64,000 nt of DNA from Thermogemmata fonticola (GTDB taxonomy: Bacteria > Planctomycetota > Planctomycetia > Gemmatales > Gemmataceae): positions 594,842-658,841 of the forward strand of contig NZ_JACEFB010000002.1 of the NCBI RefSeq assembly GCF_013694095.1, written 5' to 3'. Numbering within the stretch: the stretch's first letter is position 1; each line of letters begins with the position of its first letter. Shown here piece after piece: positions 1 to 9,153 of the stretch. Under the pieces are notes generated by a model. It was given only the letters and a program-made list of their open reading frames with translations, was not told the origin of the DNA and made no database searches. Position numbers and translations under genes: made by a program.

Positions 1-60
1 GCAGTCTTGCGGACTCGTGGATTCCGATGGCATGAAGTGAGGGCAGACCCGCTTTTATGA
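1..60 (+). CDS. Possible 3' end of an upstream gene (partial)
   Basis: The first frame is open from the window edge for 19 codons and stops at TGA 58-60. That stop overlaps the ATG of the kinase gene (57-59) in the ATGA arrangement typical of translationally coupled genes. A second frame also runs in from the edge and stops at 38-40, so the frame of any upstream gene is not certain. Too little is present to suggest a product. Confidence 0.3.
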   Translation, partial: AVLRTRGFRWHEVRADPLL

Positions 61-1010
61 TCCGACCGGGCGATTCAACCGTGGGCGAGGGTTACGCGAC
101 CTTACCCTCTGTTGGGGGGTACCGCTTGTTGCGTCTCCTCGACCGGGGCGGAATGAGCGAGGTCTATTTGAGCTACGATGAGACCTGTCAGTGTCATGTC
201 GCCGTCAAGCTCTTGGCGGAGCACTTGGCTCATGCCCCGCAGTATGTGGCCCGTTTTTACCGGGAAGCGCGCCTGGCACGTCTCCTGTCGCATCCCCACC
301 TGGTGCGCGGGCTGAACGCCGGTCATGATCCCCAGGTCCGCCGCCATTATCTGGTCCTGGAATATGTCGCCGGGCCGACCGCCTTCGCTCTCCTTCAGCG
401 GGAACAGCGGCTGCCGCCCGGAATCGTCGTGCAGATCGGTATCGACATTGCCCAGGCGCTGGCCTATCTTCACGAGCGGCAATACATCCACCGGGATGTG
501 AAACCGGACAACATCCTTCTGCATCCGCAGCAGGGAGCCAAACTTGCGGACCTCGGCGTCGCGCGTCGGCTCCACGAGGACACGGACCAAACCGGCCTTC
601 ACGAAGCCGTCGGCACCTCCCATTACATGTCCTACGAGCAGGGCCTGCACGCCGATTGGGTCGATGGCCGCAGCGATCTGCACGCCCTCGGTGCCACCCT
701 CTATCACCTGCTGACCGGAGAGGTTCCCTTTGCCGGCAAAACGCATGAGGAAATCATGCAGGTCAAGCGGCAGGACGCCTTCCGGCCCCTGCGGCAAGTC
801 TGGCCCCAAGCCCCGCGCGCCCTGGCGGAGATCATCGAATCGACCCTCTGGAGCGATCCCCGGCGCCGACCCGCCTCGGCCCGCGAGCTAGCCCAAGCCC
901 TCCAAGCGACCGGGTTGGCCCAACCCATTGCAGCGACTCTGGCGTGGGACCTCGACGCTCCAGCAAGTGCGGATCAACCTACCCGCGCTGACCATCCTGT
1001 CACCCCTTGA
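57..1010 (+). CDS. Bacterial Ser/Thr protein kinase (Hanks type, soluble)
   Basis: This is a 317-residue eukaryotic-like Ser/Thr kinase that should transfer phosphate from ATP to proteins. Visible motifs are a glycine loop (DRGGMSEVY, residues 29-37), the ATP-binding lysine in VAVKLL (K51), the catalytic loop HRDVKPDN (145-152), and DLG in place of DFG (165-167), a common bacterial variant. The APE motif after the activation segment is degenerate (YMSYEQ). The catalytic domain fills residues 20-290. No membrane segment or sensor domain follows, unlike the long PknB-type kinases, so it is probably cytoplasmic. It may be coupled to a preceding gene through an ATGA overlap. Substrates cannot be predicted from the sequence. 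Confidence 0.9.
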   Translation: MIRPGDSTVGEGYATLPSVGGYRLLRLLDRGGMSEVYLSYDETCQCHVAVKLLAEHLAHAPQYVARFYREARLARLLSHPHLVRGLNAGHDPQVRRHYLVLEYVAGPTAFALLQREQRLPPGIVVQIGIDIAQALAYLHERQYIHRDVKPDNILLHPQQGAKLADLGVARRLHEDTDQTGLHEAVGTSHYMSYEQGLHADWVDGRSDLHALGATLYHLLTGEVPFAGKTHEEIMQVKRQDAFRPLRQVWPQAPRALAEIIESTLWSDPRRRPASARELAQALQATGLAQPIAATLAWDLDAPASADQPTRADHPVTP

Positions 1011-1094
1011 AGCGGTCCTGCTTCCGTTCCCCGACGAGGAAAAATCGTCCCCCAGCCGTCACCCCCCGAAGCGGTCCTGCTTCCGCTCCCCGAC
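999..1094 (+). repeat. Two tandem copies of a 37-bp element with a small hairpin
   Basis: Copies at 999-1035 and 1058-1094 differ at only a few positions and have a 59-bp period. Each contains the 5-bp inverted repeat GAAGC / GCTTC around a 6-base loop. The first copy overlaps the kinase stop codon. A weak transcription-terminating or mRNA-stabilising role is possible. A purine-rich stretch follows each copy rather than a T run, so a classic intrinsic terminator is not supported. Confidence 0.6.
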
Positions 1095-1203
1095 AAAGAA
1101 AAAACCGCTCCCCCCTTCTCCTTGCCCAGATTTTGCGCATAATCATCGCTGATCACACCAACGGTTGGTGTGGCCCGCAACCCCTGACGTGTGAGGTGAT
1201 GCC

Positions 1204-1788
1204 ATGCGCAAACTGATGGCTTGGACCGGAGGGAGCGCCGTTCTCTTGAGCGCGACCCTCATGATCCTGCTGGCTCAGGAACGCAAAGAGCCGGAAATTA
1301 TCGTCCCCTATGTGCCGACCCATCCCAAAGTGGTCGAGGCTATGCTCAAGCTGGCCGAAGTCAAGCCCGGCGATACCGTCTTTGATCTGGGATGTGGCGA
1401 TGGCCGCATCGTGATCGCCGCCGTCAAGGACTTCAAGGCCAAGCGCGGCTTGGGGATCGACTTCAACCCCGAACGCCTCAAGGATTGCAAAAAGAGCATG
1501 CAGGAAGCCAAGCTGACCCCGGAGCAGGAAAAAGCCATCACCTTCAAGCAAGGGGACGTCCTCAAACTGACTCCGGAGGATTTCAAGGATGTCGATGTCG
1601 TGACGCTTTACCTGCTTCCGGAGGTGAATCTGCGCTTGCGTCCTGTGCTGCAAAAGGGCCTCAAGCCCGGCGCCCGGATCGTCTCGCACGACTTCGACAT
1701 GGGCGATTGGAAGCCGGATAAGACCCAGGAAGTCGTCGCCGATCGCACCCACACGATCTATCTCTGGGTGATCAAGGAGAATAAGTAG
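1204..1788 (+). CDS. SAM-dependent methyltransferase with an N-terminal export/anchor segment
   Basis: This 194-residue class I methyltransferase-like protein has a clear motif I (DLGCGDGR, residues 61-68), an acidic motif II (GIDFNPERL) and a motif IV-like DVVTLYLLPEVN stretch. Residues 1-24 read as a short positive start followed by a hydrophobic stretch ending in LLAQ, which looks like a signal peptide or membrane anchor. That is odd for a SAM enzyme, whose cofactor is cytoplasmic. The ATG is preceded by GAGGTGAT. A CATAAT hexamer at 1138-1143 could be a -10 element, but no good -35 is visible. The methyl acceptor is unknown. The family call is firm; the location is inference. Confidence 0.85.
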   Translation: MRKLMAWTGGSAVLLSATLMILLAQERKEPEIIVPYVPTHPKVVEAMLKLAEVKPGDTVFDLGCGDGRIVIAAVKDFKAKRGLGIDFNPERLKDCKKSMQEAKLTPEQEKAITFKQGDVLKLTPEDFKDVDVVTLYLLPEVNLRLRPVLQKGLKPGARIVSHDFDMGDWKPDKTQEVVADRTHTIYLWVIKENK

Positions 1789-2267
1789 GGTGTGAGGTCC
1801 GGTTGCGCCGATTGGCCCAACATGGGGTAATCAAAGAGAGCACGTCAACGGCTCGGCCCGGTGCGGCGGCTTGGCTCGGTGCGGCGGGTTCGCCCCACTG
1901 CCCGCCAGGGCCACTCTGCCAACCGAAGCCGGCAGGTACGGCACTCCCCCTCCTGCGAGCGGCCTGATCCTTTCCCCGGAAGGGTCAGGCCGTCCTCTTC
2001 CCGCCTGCTCTGTTCGATTCTACAAGCCGATTCGGAGACTGGGGTTTCCTGTCGGCGCGATTCGCAACATCCGGCCGGGAGGCAACGCCTCCTGCCTCCA
2101 TTTCCTGGGCTTCCCCCCAACCAGTGCCCCAAGGAGCGGGCGGTTCCCCTCATCGGCTCCGATCTGCCGCCGGAGGGCTGGTGCCGCCTTATCTTCCCAC
2201 CCCTGCTGTCATGCTGGCGAGACGGTGCCGTCCTCAGCCAAGCCTTGCCTTCAGGCCGCGGCTGGAG
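1789..2267. other. Intergenic region with no supported gene
   Basis: This 479-base GC-rich stretch lies between the convergent methyltransferase and metalloprotease genes. Open frames here lack recognisable motifs and good ribosome-binding sites. A short imperfect duplication of a GCTCGG..GTGCGGCGG unit lies around 1850-1886. I see no clear terminator. Confidence 0.5.
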
Positions 2268-4781
2268 TCAGCTCTTTTTCGCCGAGGGTTCGTCCAGGAT
2301 TGCTTGGATCGTGGCCTGCAAGTCGGTCAGGTGGGCGAGCGTCAGGGGGTCTTTGACTTTGGCCTTGGCTGCGGCCAGGTCCTTGAGGAGCTGCTGTAAG
2401 GCGAGCCGTGCCACGGCCCGCAGTTCATTGACCCGCACCGGAGGAGGTCTTTGCCGACTCCGCGGGAACGGCGAGGTTTCGGATTCGTCTTCGGGCAATT
2501 GTTCCACCCGGCGGATCCGGTCGATTAGGATCTGCACATAGGTGCGTTGCAACTGGCGGCGGACAGGGTCGATTTTCGGCTCGGGACTCTGCAACTCTCG
2601 GAAGAGGCCTTTCTGCAAGTCCTGAAGCAGTTCGGCCGGTGTATAAGCCTTGTCACCGAGGAGCAGTTCGGCATCGAAGAGGCGGGTCATGCGCTCTTGG
2701 GAGAGCAGAGCGCGGAGCAGATCGCGCTGGTGGACCATGATCGTGTTGGCGGCGCCGGAGAACTTGATCTGATTGAGGATGCGCGGGTCGAGCAGGCGCT
2801 GGGGCGTGGTGAAGGCGTGCTCCAGGAGGAACTGGACAGCTTGTTTTTGCCGTTCCTTGCTGACGCGTGTAAACGTTTCCCCGCCGCGGCCGGCCAGAAT
2901 GCGGTTTTCGATCACGCCGCCCACCTGCTTGGCCACGGCCAGGAACCACCGCTGCCGATGCGAGAGGATTTCGTTGTAAGCCTCGGCCAGGAGGGAGTAA
3001 TCCTCGCCTTTTTCCGTCGTCGCCTCGATCAGGTGGTTCAGCACTCGATCGAGATTTTTCAGCCCCAAAGCAGTCGCTTCGATGGGGTCGTTGCCGATGT
3101 TTTCCGTAAGGACGGTCGGATCGACCACCGCGATGTCATCTTCGCCGCCGAAGCGTAGCCAGGGATTGTCGATCTGGCGGGCGGCCCATTCATCGAGGGT
3201 GGGCTTTTCGTCTTCAGGAGTTTTGGCGCCGGGGATCGGTTTGTAACCCCACTCGATGGCGAAGTAGTCATACGGTCCGATGACGGGGATGAGATGCTGG
3301 ACTTTGTCCTCCGGTTGGGCGACGTAGTTGTAACGGCCATAGGACATGATCGAGGCGACGCTGCCGTATTTCTTGCAGAACTCCGGATCGCGGAGTTGTT
3401 TGATGCTGTAGGCTTGGCTGGCGCGGTGATTGTGGCGCAGGCCGAGGGTGTGGCCGACCTCATGAGCGCAGATGTAGCGGAGCAGTTCGCCGGTCAGTTC
3501 GTCGGGCAAGGGGAGCTTGCGGGCGCGGGGGTCCTGGGCGGAGCATTGCACGAAGTACCACATTTGCGCCAGTTTGACGACATCGTGCCAGAAGATGATG
3601 TGCGCGGAGATGATCTCGCCGGAGCGGGGATCGTGGACGTGGGGCCCCATCGCATTTTTGACCGGTTCGGCCACCCAGCGGATGACGCTGTAACGGGCAT
3701 CCTCCGGATCGAAGTACGGGTCCTCCGCGCGGGAAGGGGCCTCGCGGCAGATGATGGCGTTTTTGAAACCAGCTTTTTCAAAGGCCGGTTGCCAATCCTC
3801 CACCCCTTTTTTCAGATAGGGGCGCCATTTTTCCGGCACTTCCGGCGCGAGATAGAACACGATCGGCTTGACCGGTTCGCTCACGGGGGCATTGGGGTCT
3901 TTTTTCTCCAAGCGGAAACGGGTGATGTATTCGCGTTTGACGGTCCATTGCCGCGGATGGGAGTAGTCCGTGAACTCTTCCGTGAAGTAGCCGACGCGGG
4001 GGTCGAAGAGCCGGCCCATCATCGGGGTTTCCGGCAAAATGACCAGGCTCTGGTGAACCAGGGCCGTGGTGGTGCGGGGACCTGCGAAGATCCCTCCGCC
4101 CGGTCCGCCGGTGACGCCGCGGAAAGTGACCATCGAGCGGAACTCGATGTTGGTGGGGAAGGCTTTGATTTCTGTGAGGTAGGAGCGGCTGGTGTCGATG
4201 GTGGCGTTGCTGCCGCCGGAGGCCGGGGTGATCGAAAGTTCGGGGAAGCCCTGGACCATCGCTTCCGAGACGTTGATCACCGCGGAGCGGTCTTTGCCTT
4301 CCGCTTCGATGGGGAAGGAGGCGATGATGGTGTCGGTTCCCGCGGCTTCAACGGCCCGCTGGATGGCGCTATCGCCGCGGGAGCGTTTGGCAAAGCCGAG
4401 CCGCCACAGGTAAATCCGGTTGCCGCGGCGCTCGAACTTGATGACGGCTTCCCCGATGGCTGCCCCGCCCCAACTGTTCCCGCCCGGTCCGCGGGCCACC
4501 TCGGCGTACCACAAAAACAGCCGTCCGAGTGCTTCCTGAGGAATCTCGAAGTAAACTTTGTCCTCGTGCCGATGGACGGCGAAGACGCCCGGCTGCGTCT
4601 GGAACTCCTTGGTGATGACGTCGTCATATTTCTTCAGCTCACCGGCTTTGGCAGCGGGGCCGGTCTTGCCGGGCGTTTTGGGAAAATCCCCTTTCTTGCT
4701 GGGTATCTGAGACAAGGCGGGGACGCTCAGGAGCAACACACCCGCCGCTATCGCCGTCCACGAAATCATCCGGGCGCGCAT
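2268..4781 (-). CDS. Secreted zinc-dependent metalloprotease (DUF5117/DUF4953 type)
   Basis: This 837-residue protein has a Sec-type signal peptide (hydrophobic core followed by VPALSQ around residue 25). A DUF5117-like N-terminal beta domain follows, with the wording FEIPQEALGRLFLWYAEVA near residues 78-96. A metzincin-type zinc site HEVGHTLGLRH lies at about 440-450, giving two zinc histidines, the general-base Glu and a third histidine ligand. The overall order matches large secreted EcxA-like/DUF4953 metalloproteases common in planctomycetes and Bacteroidota. The ATG at 4781 is preceded by GAGGT at good spacing and is preferred over a TTG five codons upstream. It should act outside the cytoplasm on proteins; the substrate is unknown. 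It is a single gene, convergent with the methyltransferase. Confidence 0.88.
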   Translation of the reverse strand: MRARMISWTAIAAGVLLLSVPALSQIPSKKGDFPKTPGKTGPAAKAGELKKYDDVITKEFQTQPGVFAVHRHEDKVYFEIPQEALGRLFLWYAEVARGPGGNSWGGAAIGEAVIKFERRGNRIYLWRLGFAKRSRGDSAIQRAVEAAGTDTIIASFPIEAEGKDRSAVINVSEAMVQGFPELSITPASGGSNATIDTSRSYLTEIKAFPTNIEFRSMVTFRGVTGGPGGGIFAGPRTTTALVHQSLVILPETPMMGRLFDPRVGYFTEEFTDYSHPRQWTVKREYITRFRLEKKDPNAPVSEPVKPIVFYLAPEVPEKWRPYLKKGVEDWQPAFEKAGFKNAIICREAPSRAEDPYFDPEDARYSVIRWVAEPVKNAMGPHVHDPRSGEIISAHIIFWHDVVKLAQMWYFVQCSAQDPRARKLPLPDELTGELLRYICAHEVGHTLGLRHNHRASQAYSIKQLRDPEFCKKYGSVASIMSYGRYNYVAQPEDKVQHLIPVIGPYDYFAIEWGYKPIPGAKTPEDEKPTLDEWAARQIDNPWLRFGGEDDIAVVDPTVLTENIGNDPIEATALGLKNLDRVLNHLIEATTEKGEDYSLLAEAYNEILSHRQRWFLAVAKQVGGVIENRILAGRGGETFTRVSKERQKQAVQFLLEHAFTTPQRLLDPRILNQIKFSGAANTIMVHQRDLLRALLSQERMTRLFDAELLLGDKAYTPAELLQDLQKGLFRELQSPEPKIDPVRRQLQRTYVQILIDRIRRVEQLPEDESETSPFPRSRQRPPPVRVNELRAVARLALQQLLKDLAAAKAKVKDPLTLAHLTDLQATIQAILDEPSAKKS

Positions 4782-5059
4782 GGCAGAACCTCGCAATGTG
4801 GGAATGTGGGAATGATGTTTACGATATTTGTAGTTAATTTAGCGATTCGGAAAGCTGCGGGGCGTACAGAAACTGGCGAAATCGGCGGGGAAGGCGATAC
4901 GATCCCTACAGGTTGCAGAACGAGCAGGGTAGGAGGGGAAAGCGGAGCGGTCAATTCTGGCGAAAGGCTCAGCCGATATTTACCGTGGGCTGGTGCCGTG
5001 GACGGGGGTGGATGCCCGACCCCCCAGCATGGTCCGGCTGGTAGAAGGAATGAATCACC

Positions 5060-6160
5060 ATGATCTTCCCCGAAGTGGCAGCGGGTTGGCTGTGGTGGGT
5101 TTCCGCAGCGAATCTGGTTTTGGGCGCGTGTGGGGGCGAGGCACCGGGGGATGGGGGGCATCTCGTTCCCGCGTCACTTGCCGCGCCTGTCAGCAGCGGA
5201 ATCCGCGAGGAGAAGGAGCGGCTGCCCTTGTGGTTGCCGGAGCGCTTGCGCTACAAGGAGGCCCGCCTGGCTCTGCCGGGCCGTCCCGCTCCGGTGCCGA
5301 GCGGCTCGTATCTGTGGCAACCGAGTTACGAGCTGGATTTCCGCTTGCGCGGCCCCACGCGTCCGTATGTTCCCCAGCCCGGTGACATTGTGCTGTCCAC
5401 CGATGGCTCGCTCTTCTGGCTGACCATGCACAACCTGGCGGGCACCAGCCACCCGACCCATTCGATGATCGTCTTCGCCTTTCCCGATGGCCGTCCGGGA
5501 ATCCTGGAGGCCGGACCCCATGACACGTTGAAAGTCCGCACCCTGGAAGCCTTGCCCCATCTCTGGAGCTATGAGAAGGAAGGGCGGGTGTGGGTCCGGC
5601 AACGGACGAAGCCGCTGACCCCGGAGCAGTCCGCCCGCTTGACCCAATTCGCCCTGGCTGTGGATGGCCGGGATTTCGCCCTGATCCGCCTGGGAGGCCA
5701 ATTGACGCCCCTGCGCAGCCGCGGACCCTTGCGGACCTACTGGATGGGCAAGCCCCAGGGACTGGCCAAGAAGGATTACTTCTGTAGCGAGCTGGTCGTG
5801 GAAGCCTGTGTCTATGCCGGACTCATCGATCCGGAGATAGCTCGGCCAGCGGCGACCTATCCGCGGGATCTGTTCCTGGATCGCTCCATCAACCTGTATT
5901 TGAATCGGCATTTCAAATTGGCCCCAGATTGGGCACCGCCGGCGCGTTGGACAAGTTGGACGCCCCAGGAATATCAGCCGCTCCACGAATCCGCCCGGCA
6001 GCCGGGAACACCTCAACCTGCTCCCTCCGCCGGTTCCGTCCCCGCTGCGGCGGCCCTAACGCCTCGTCCATCGCCATCTCAGGACCATTCGCCGACACTG
6101 CCAGCCGCTCCGGCTTCCCTTCCCGCCCCTCCCACAGCCATCCCGCGTCAGCGGCCCTGA
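5060..6160 (+). CDS. Permuted NlpC/P60 (YiiX/YebB-like) cysteine hydrolase, probable lipoprotein
   Basis: The 366-residue product begins with a hydrophobic segment ending in a lipobox-like LGAC (Cys24), suggesting lipid anchoring outside the inner membrane. The circularly permuted papain-like core is recognisable. PGDIVL (108-113) opens the domain, a His lies in THSMIV (H134) with ILEAG soon after, and the nucleophile Cys lies in YFCSELV (C242). Families with this layout cleave or modify peptide, amide or lipid-linked substrates, often in the cell envelope. Residues beyond about 310 form a low-complexity Pro/Ala/Ser tail. It is divergent from the metalloprotease across a 278-base region. Substrate is not predictable. 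Confidence 0.8.
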   Translation: MIFPEVAAGWLWWVSAANLVLGACGGEAPGDGGHLVPASLAAPVSSGIREEKERLPLWLPERLRYKEARLALPGRPAPVPSGSYLWQPSYELDFRLRGPTRPYVPQPGDIVLSTDGSLFWLTMHNLAGTSHPTHSMIVFAFPDGRPGILEAGPHDTLKVRTLEALPHLWSYEKEGRVWVRQRTKPLTPEQSARLTQFALAVDGRDFALIRLGGQLTPLRSRGPLRTYWMGKPQGLAKKDYFCSELVVEACVYAGLIDPEIARPAATYPRDLFLDRSINLYLNRHFKLAPDWAPPARWTSWTPQEYQPLHESARQPGTPQPAPSAGSVPAAAALTPRPSPSQDHSPTLPAAPASLPAPPTAIPRQRP

Positions 6161-6190
6161 TTTTAGGCGATCGCTCATGAGGACGAGGTC

Positions 6191-6272
6191 GTGTTTTTCC
6201 AACGCACGGGCTTTGGGTTTCCAGGGAGAAAAGTGTTTCCAAGGCACGGTCTCCGGGTTTCTGGGGGAGAAA
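6191..6272 (+). repeat. Imperfect tandem duplication (about 41 bp x 2)
   Basis: The segments 6191-6231 and 6233-6272 are diverged copies of one unit; both begin GTGTTT, contain GGGTTTC and end GAGAAA. They lie just after the permuted NlpC/P60 gene and before the convergent phosphodiesterase gene. No function can be assigned. Confidence 0.5.
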
Positions 6273-6349
6273 GCATTGGTGGGGGTGCCTAAGGGGAAGG
6301 GGGTTGCGTGCGATCTGGGGAGGGAATGGGAAGCTGGCGGCGGAAAGCG

Positions 6350-7729
6350 TCAGTCGCTGTCCAGGGCGCGGAGGATGAGGTCGCGCACCGCTGTCATGGG
6401 GACGGAGGCGCCGGGGCAGGGTCCGTGGCCGATGAGCAAAGGGCGATCCTGGGGATCACTCGCCGGTAAGCCGTGGCTGCCGCGGACGATAGAGGCCTCG
6501 AGGGGGATGACATCGAATTTGACACGGAAGCCGAGTTTTTTGGCCAAGAGTTTGCGGGCGGCGGTTAGTTTGGGCCAGCGCAGTTTCGGGTCGAAGAACA
6601 GCTCGCAGGGATCGAAGCCGGGCTTATGGTGGATGGCCACACAGCGGGCGTAATCGGGAGCCAGGGAATCGTCAAACCAGAAGGGATAGGCGAACCAGGC
6701 GCGGGGTTGAGCCAGCAGGATGATCTCGCCGCTGCGGGGGTGGTCCAGGTGGAGGTCGGCGCGCTCGTGCCGGCAGAGGACCCTGGCGACGCCGGAGAGG
6801 GACGCGAGGAGATCCCGGACGCGCGGCACGTCTTCGGGTTCACGGACATAGACGTGGGCCAGTTGATGATCCACCACGGCGAAAGCCCGCGAAGCATACA
6901 GATCGAGCTGTTCGCCGAACGGGCCAGGGCGGACTTCCAACAGTCCGGCGCTACGCAGGACGCGGTTCGGATAGATCGGCTGTTGGACATCGACGTGTCC
7001 ATATTCGCTCACGACCCAGACCTGAGCGCCGAGCTGGCGGGCGGCCTCCAGCAGCGGGGCGCAGGCTTGATCCAGTTCGCGGACGCAGCGTTCCAGGTCG
7101 CATCCGGCAGGGCCAAAGCGCTGGGGGTCATAGTCGAGATGGGGAAGGTACACGAGCGTGAGGGTGGGGCGGTAATGCTGGAGGACCGCCGCTGCTGCTA
7201 AAGCGATCCACTGGGTGCTTTGCAGTCCGGCGAGCGGACCCCAGAACTGGGCGAAGGGGAAGGGGCCGAGTTGGCGTTCCAGCTCTTCGGGCAGTCCCTT
7301 GGGCGTGCCGGTGATGCCGAAGACTTTGTCGCCGTCGATGCCGTAGTGGGGTTTGGGTGTCACCGAGATGTCAACGGCTGCTCCTTGATTGAACCACCAG
7401 AATAGCTTGGCGGCGGTGAAGGGCCGGCCCCGCTGCTGGGCCTGGCGCCGGGCGGCCACATAGAGTGGTTCCGCCTGGATGAGGCGGTTGCACTGCTGCC
7501 AGAAGCGGACCTCGTGGGTGTCTCGGTAGAGCCAGCCATTGGCCACCACGCCGTGGACCTGAGGCAGAGTGCCGGTGAGCAAGGTGGCTTGGGCGGTGCA
7601 GGTCACCGCGGGGAGCACTTCCGGCATGTGGGCGGTCCAGCCGCTGCGGGCCAACTCTTGCAAGCGCGGTGCGTGGGGCAGCAGGCGGGGCGTCATCCCC
7701 ACGGCGTTGATCAACACCACAGGAGGCAT
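6350..7729 (-). CDS. Alkaline phosphatase superfamily / nucleotide pyrophosphatase-phosphodiesterase family protein
   Basis: This 459-residue protein belongs to the type I phosphodiesterase/nucleotide pyrophosphatase branch. Visible are the nucleophile region PAVTCTAQATLLTG (about 41-54), the second metal site HLDYDP, the SEYGH segment corresponding to the usual SDHG, and a late metal-binding histidine in AIHHKPGFDP. The Asp normally found near the N terminus is not seen; the equivalent stretch reads LINAVGMTP. No signal peptide is evident, so it is likely cytoplasmic. It lies 123 bases downstream of glgC on the same strand. It probably hydrolyses a phosphodiester or phosphomonoester; the substrate is unknown. 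Confidence 0.8.
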   Translation of the reverse strand: MPPVVLINAVGMTPRLLPHAPRLQELARSGWTAHMPEVLPAVTCTAQATLLTGTLPQVHGVVANGWLYRDTHEVRFWQQCNRLIQAEPLYVAARRQAQQRGRPFTAAKLFWWFNQGAAVDISVTPKPHYGIDGDKVFGITGTPKGLPEELERQLGPFPFAQFWGPLAGLQSTQWIALAAAAVLQHYRPTLTLVYLPHLDYDPQRFGPAGCDLERCVRELDQACAPLLEAARQLGAQVWVVSEYGHVDVQQPIYPNRVLRSAGLLEVRPGPFGEQLDLYASRAFAVVDHQLAHVYVREPEDVPRVRDLLASLSGVARVLCRHERADLHLDHPRSGEIILLAQPRAWFAYPFWFDDSLAPDYARCVAIHHKPGFDPCELFFDPKLRWPKLTAARKLLAKKLGFRVKFDVIPLEASIVRGSHGLPASDPQDRPLLIGHGPCPGASVPMTAVRDLILRALDSD

Positions 7730-7852
7730 AGAACATCACCCTGTTTTTCGAGGCTGTTCAGGTTGGTGCATGCCGCCGACGGTATATTCTCGGCGCGGGC
7801 CAGGTGGCGGTTACTGGTACTTCGCAGGGAGGTTCTGGCACTTTGGGGGGTC

Positions 7853-9118
7853 TCACAACGGGGGCAGGGCATTCGGCGCTTGGAACGTCTCCGCTGGTTC
7901 CGCTTTGGGAACGACCACGATTCCGCCTTCGGTCACCGTGAAACCGCGGCGGCGGTCAAACTCCAGGTCGTAGCCGATGACGGTGTAAGGGGGCAGTTTG
8001 ACATCTTTGTCGATGATGGCCCGGCGGACGCGGCAATAGCGTCCGACATCGACGCCGTCCAAGAGGATGGAATCCTCCACGATGGCGTAGCTATTGATGC
8101 GGACGCGCGGGGAGAGGATGCTGTGCCGCACGTGGCCGCCCGAGACGATACAGCCGGCGCAAACCATGCTGTCCAGGGCTTCTCCGCGGCGGGCCTGGCC
8201 GGCGGGACCCTCGCCGCTGAAGACAAATTTCGGCGGGGGAAGCTGCGGCTGATAAGTCCGGATCGGCCAGGACATATCGTACAGGTTCAGGACCGGATCG
8301 ACGGCGATGAGGTCCATGTTGGCCTGATAGTAGGCATCGAGAGTGCCGACATCGCGCCAGTAGGGGACGGCCTTGCGGTTTTCATCACGGAAGCGATAGG
8401 CGAAGACGCGCTGGCCCGCCTCGATCATGGCGGGGATGACATCACGCCCAAAGTCATGCTGGCTTCCCGGCCGGGCAGCGTCTTCACAAAGCAGCTCGAA
8501 CATCAGCCGGGTGTTGAAGACATAAATGCCCATCGAAGCGAGGGCATGGTGGGGATCGCCGGGCATGGGCGGAGCTTGCGGCGGCTTCTCGATGAAGGAC
8601 ACCACCCGGTCATTCTCCCCGACTTCCATGATGCCAAAGTGGCGCACCTCGCTCAGCGGAACCGGGATGCAACCGATGGTGACATCCGCTTTGCGCTGGA
8701 TGTGGGCTTCGATCATGTGCCCGTAATTCATCTTGTAGATGTGGTCCCCGGCCAGAATCAGGGTGTAATCGGCCTCTTCGCGTTCGATGGAGTAGATGTT
8801 CTGATAGACGGCGTCGGCGGTGCCTTTGTACCAGGTTTCATCGATGCGTTGCTGCGGCGGGAGAACCTCAATGAATTCGCCCAGCTCGCGGCTCAGGAAG
8901 CCCCAACCTGACCGGATATGCCGGTCCAGACTGCGAGACTTGAACTGAGTGACGACGAGGATCTGGCGCAAGCCGCTGTTGATGCAGTTGGAGAGGGTAA
9001 AGTCGATGATGCGATACAGGCCGCCGAAGGGCACGGCAGGTTTGGCCCGGTCGCGGGTGAGCGGTTCCAGGCGCGTGCCCTTACCGCCCGCCAGGATGAC
9101 AGTCAAAACTCCACGCAT
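7853..9118 (-). CDS. glgC: Glucose-1-phosphate adenylyltransferase
   Basis: GlgC makes ADP-glucose from glucose-1-phosphate and ATP, the committed step of bacterial glycogen synthesis. The 421-residue product opens with the nucleotide-binding signature [15 protein letters not shown]. It also has KPAVPFGG, the catalytic-loop stretch [10 protein letters not shown], a [12 protein letters not shown] segment, and a C-terminal left-handed beta-helix. The ATG at 9118 is used because GAGGAGG precedes it; a longer frame from 9157 adds 13 residues without homology. It lies 35 bases after the glycosyltransferase gene, suggesting co-transcription with hpt and that gene. Allosteric control by glycolytic intermediates is typical of the family. 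Confidence 0.96.
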   Translation of the reverse strand: MRGVLTVILAGGKGTRLEPLTRDRAKPAVPFGGLYRIIDFTLSNCINSGLRQILVVTQFKSRSLDRHIRSGWGFLSRELGEFIEVLPPQQRIDETWYKGTADAVYQNIYSIEREEADYTLILAGDHIYKMNYGHMIEAHIQRKADVTIGCIPVPLSEVRHFGIMEVGENDRVVSFIEKPPQAPPMPGDPHHALASMGIYVFNTRLMFELLCEDAARPGSQHDFGRDVIPAMIEAGQRVFAYRFRDENRKAVPYWRDVGTLDAYYQANMDLIAVDPVLNLYDMSWPIRTYQPQLPPPKFVFSGEGPAGQARRGEALDSMVCAGCIVSGGHVRHSILSPRVRINSYAIVEDSILLDGVDVGRYCRVRRAIIDKDVKLPPYTVIGYDLEFDRRRGFTVTEGGIVVVPKAEPAETFQAPNALPPL

Positions 9119-9153
9119 AGGCCTCCTCGGACTCGCAGCGCACGGATATGGAC

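Noticed and set aside
3294..5063. 589-codon open frame opposite the metalloprotease gene
   Set aside because: It is entirely antisense to a gene with clear signal peptide and zinc site; the composition is typical of a GC-rich antisense shadow and no motif is visible.
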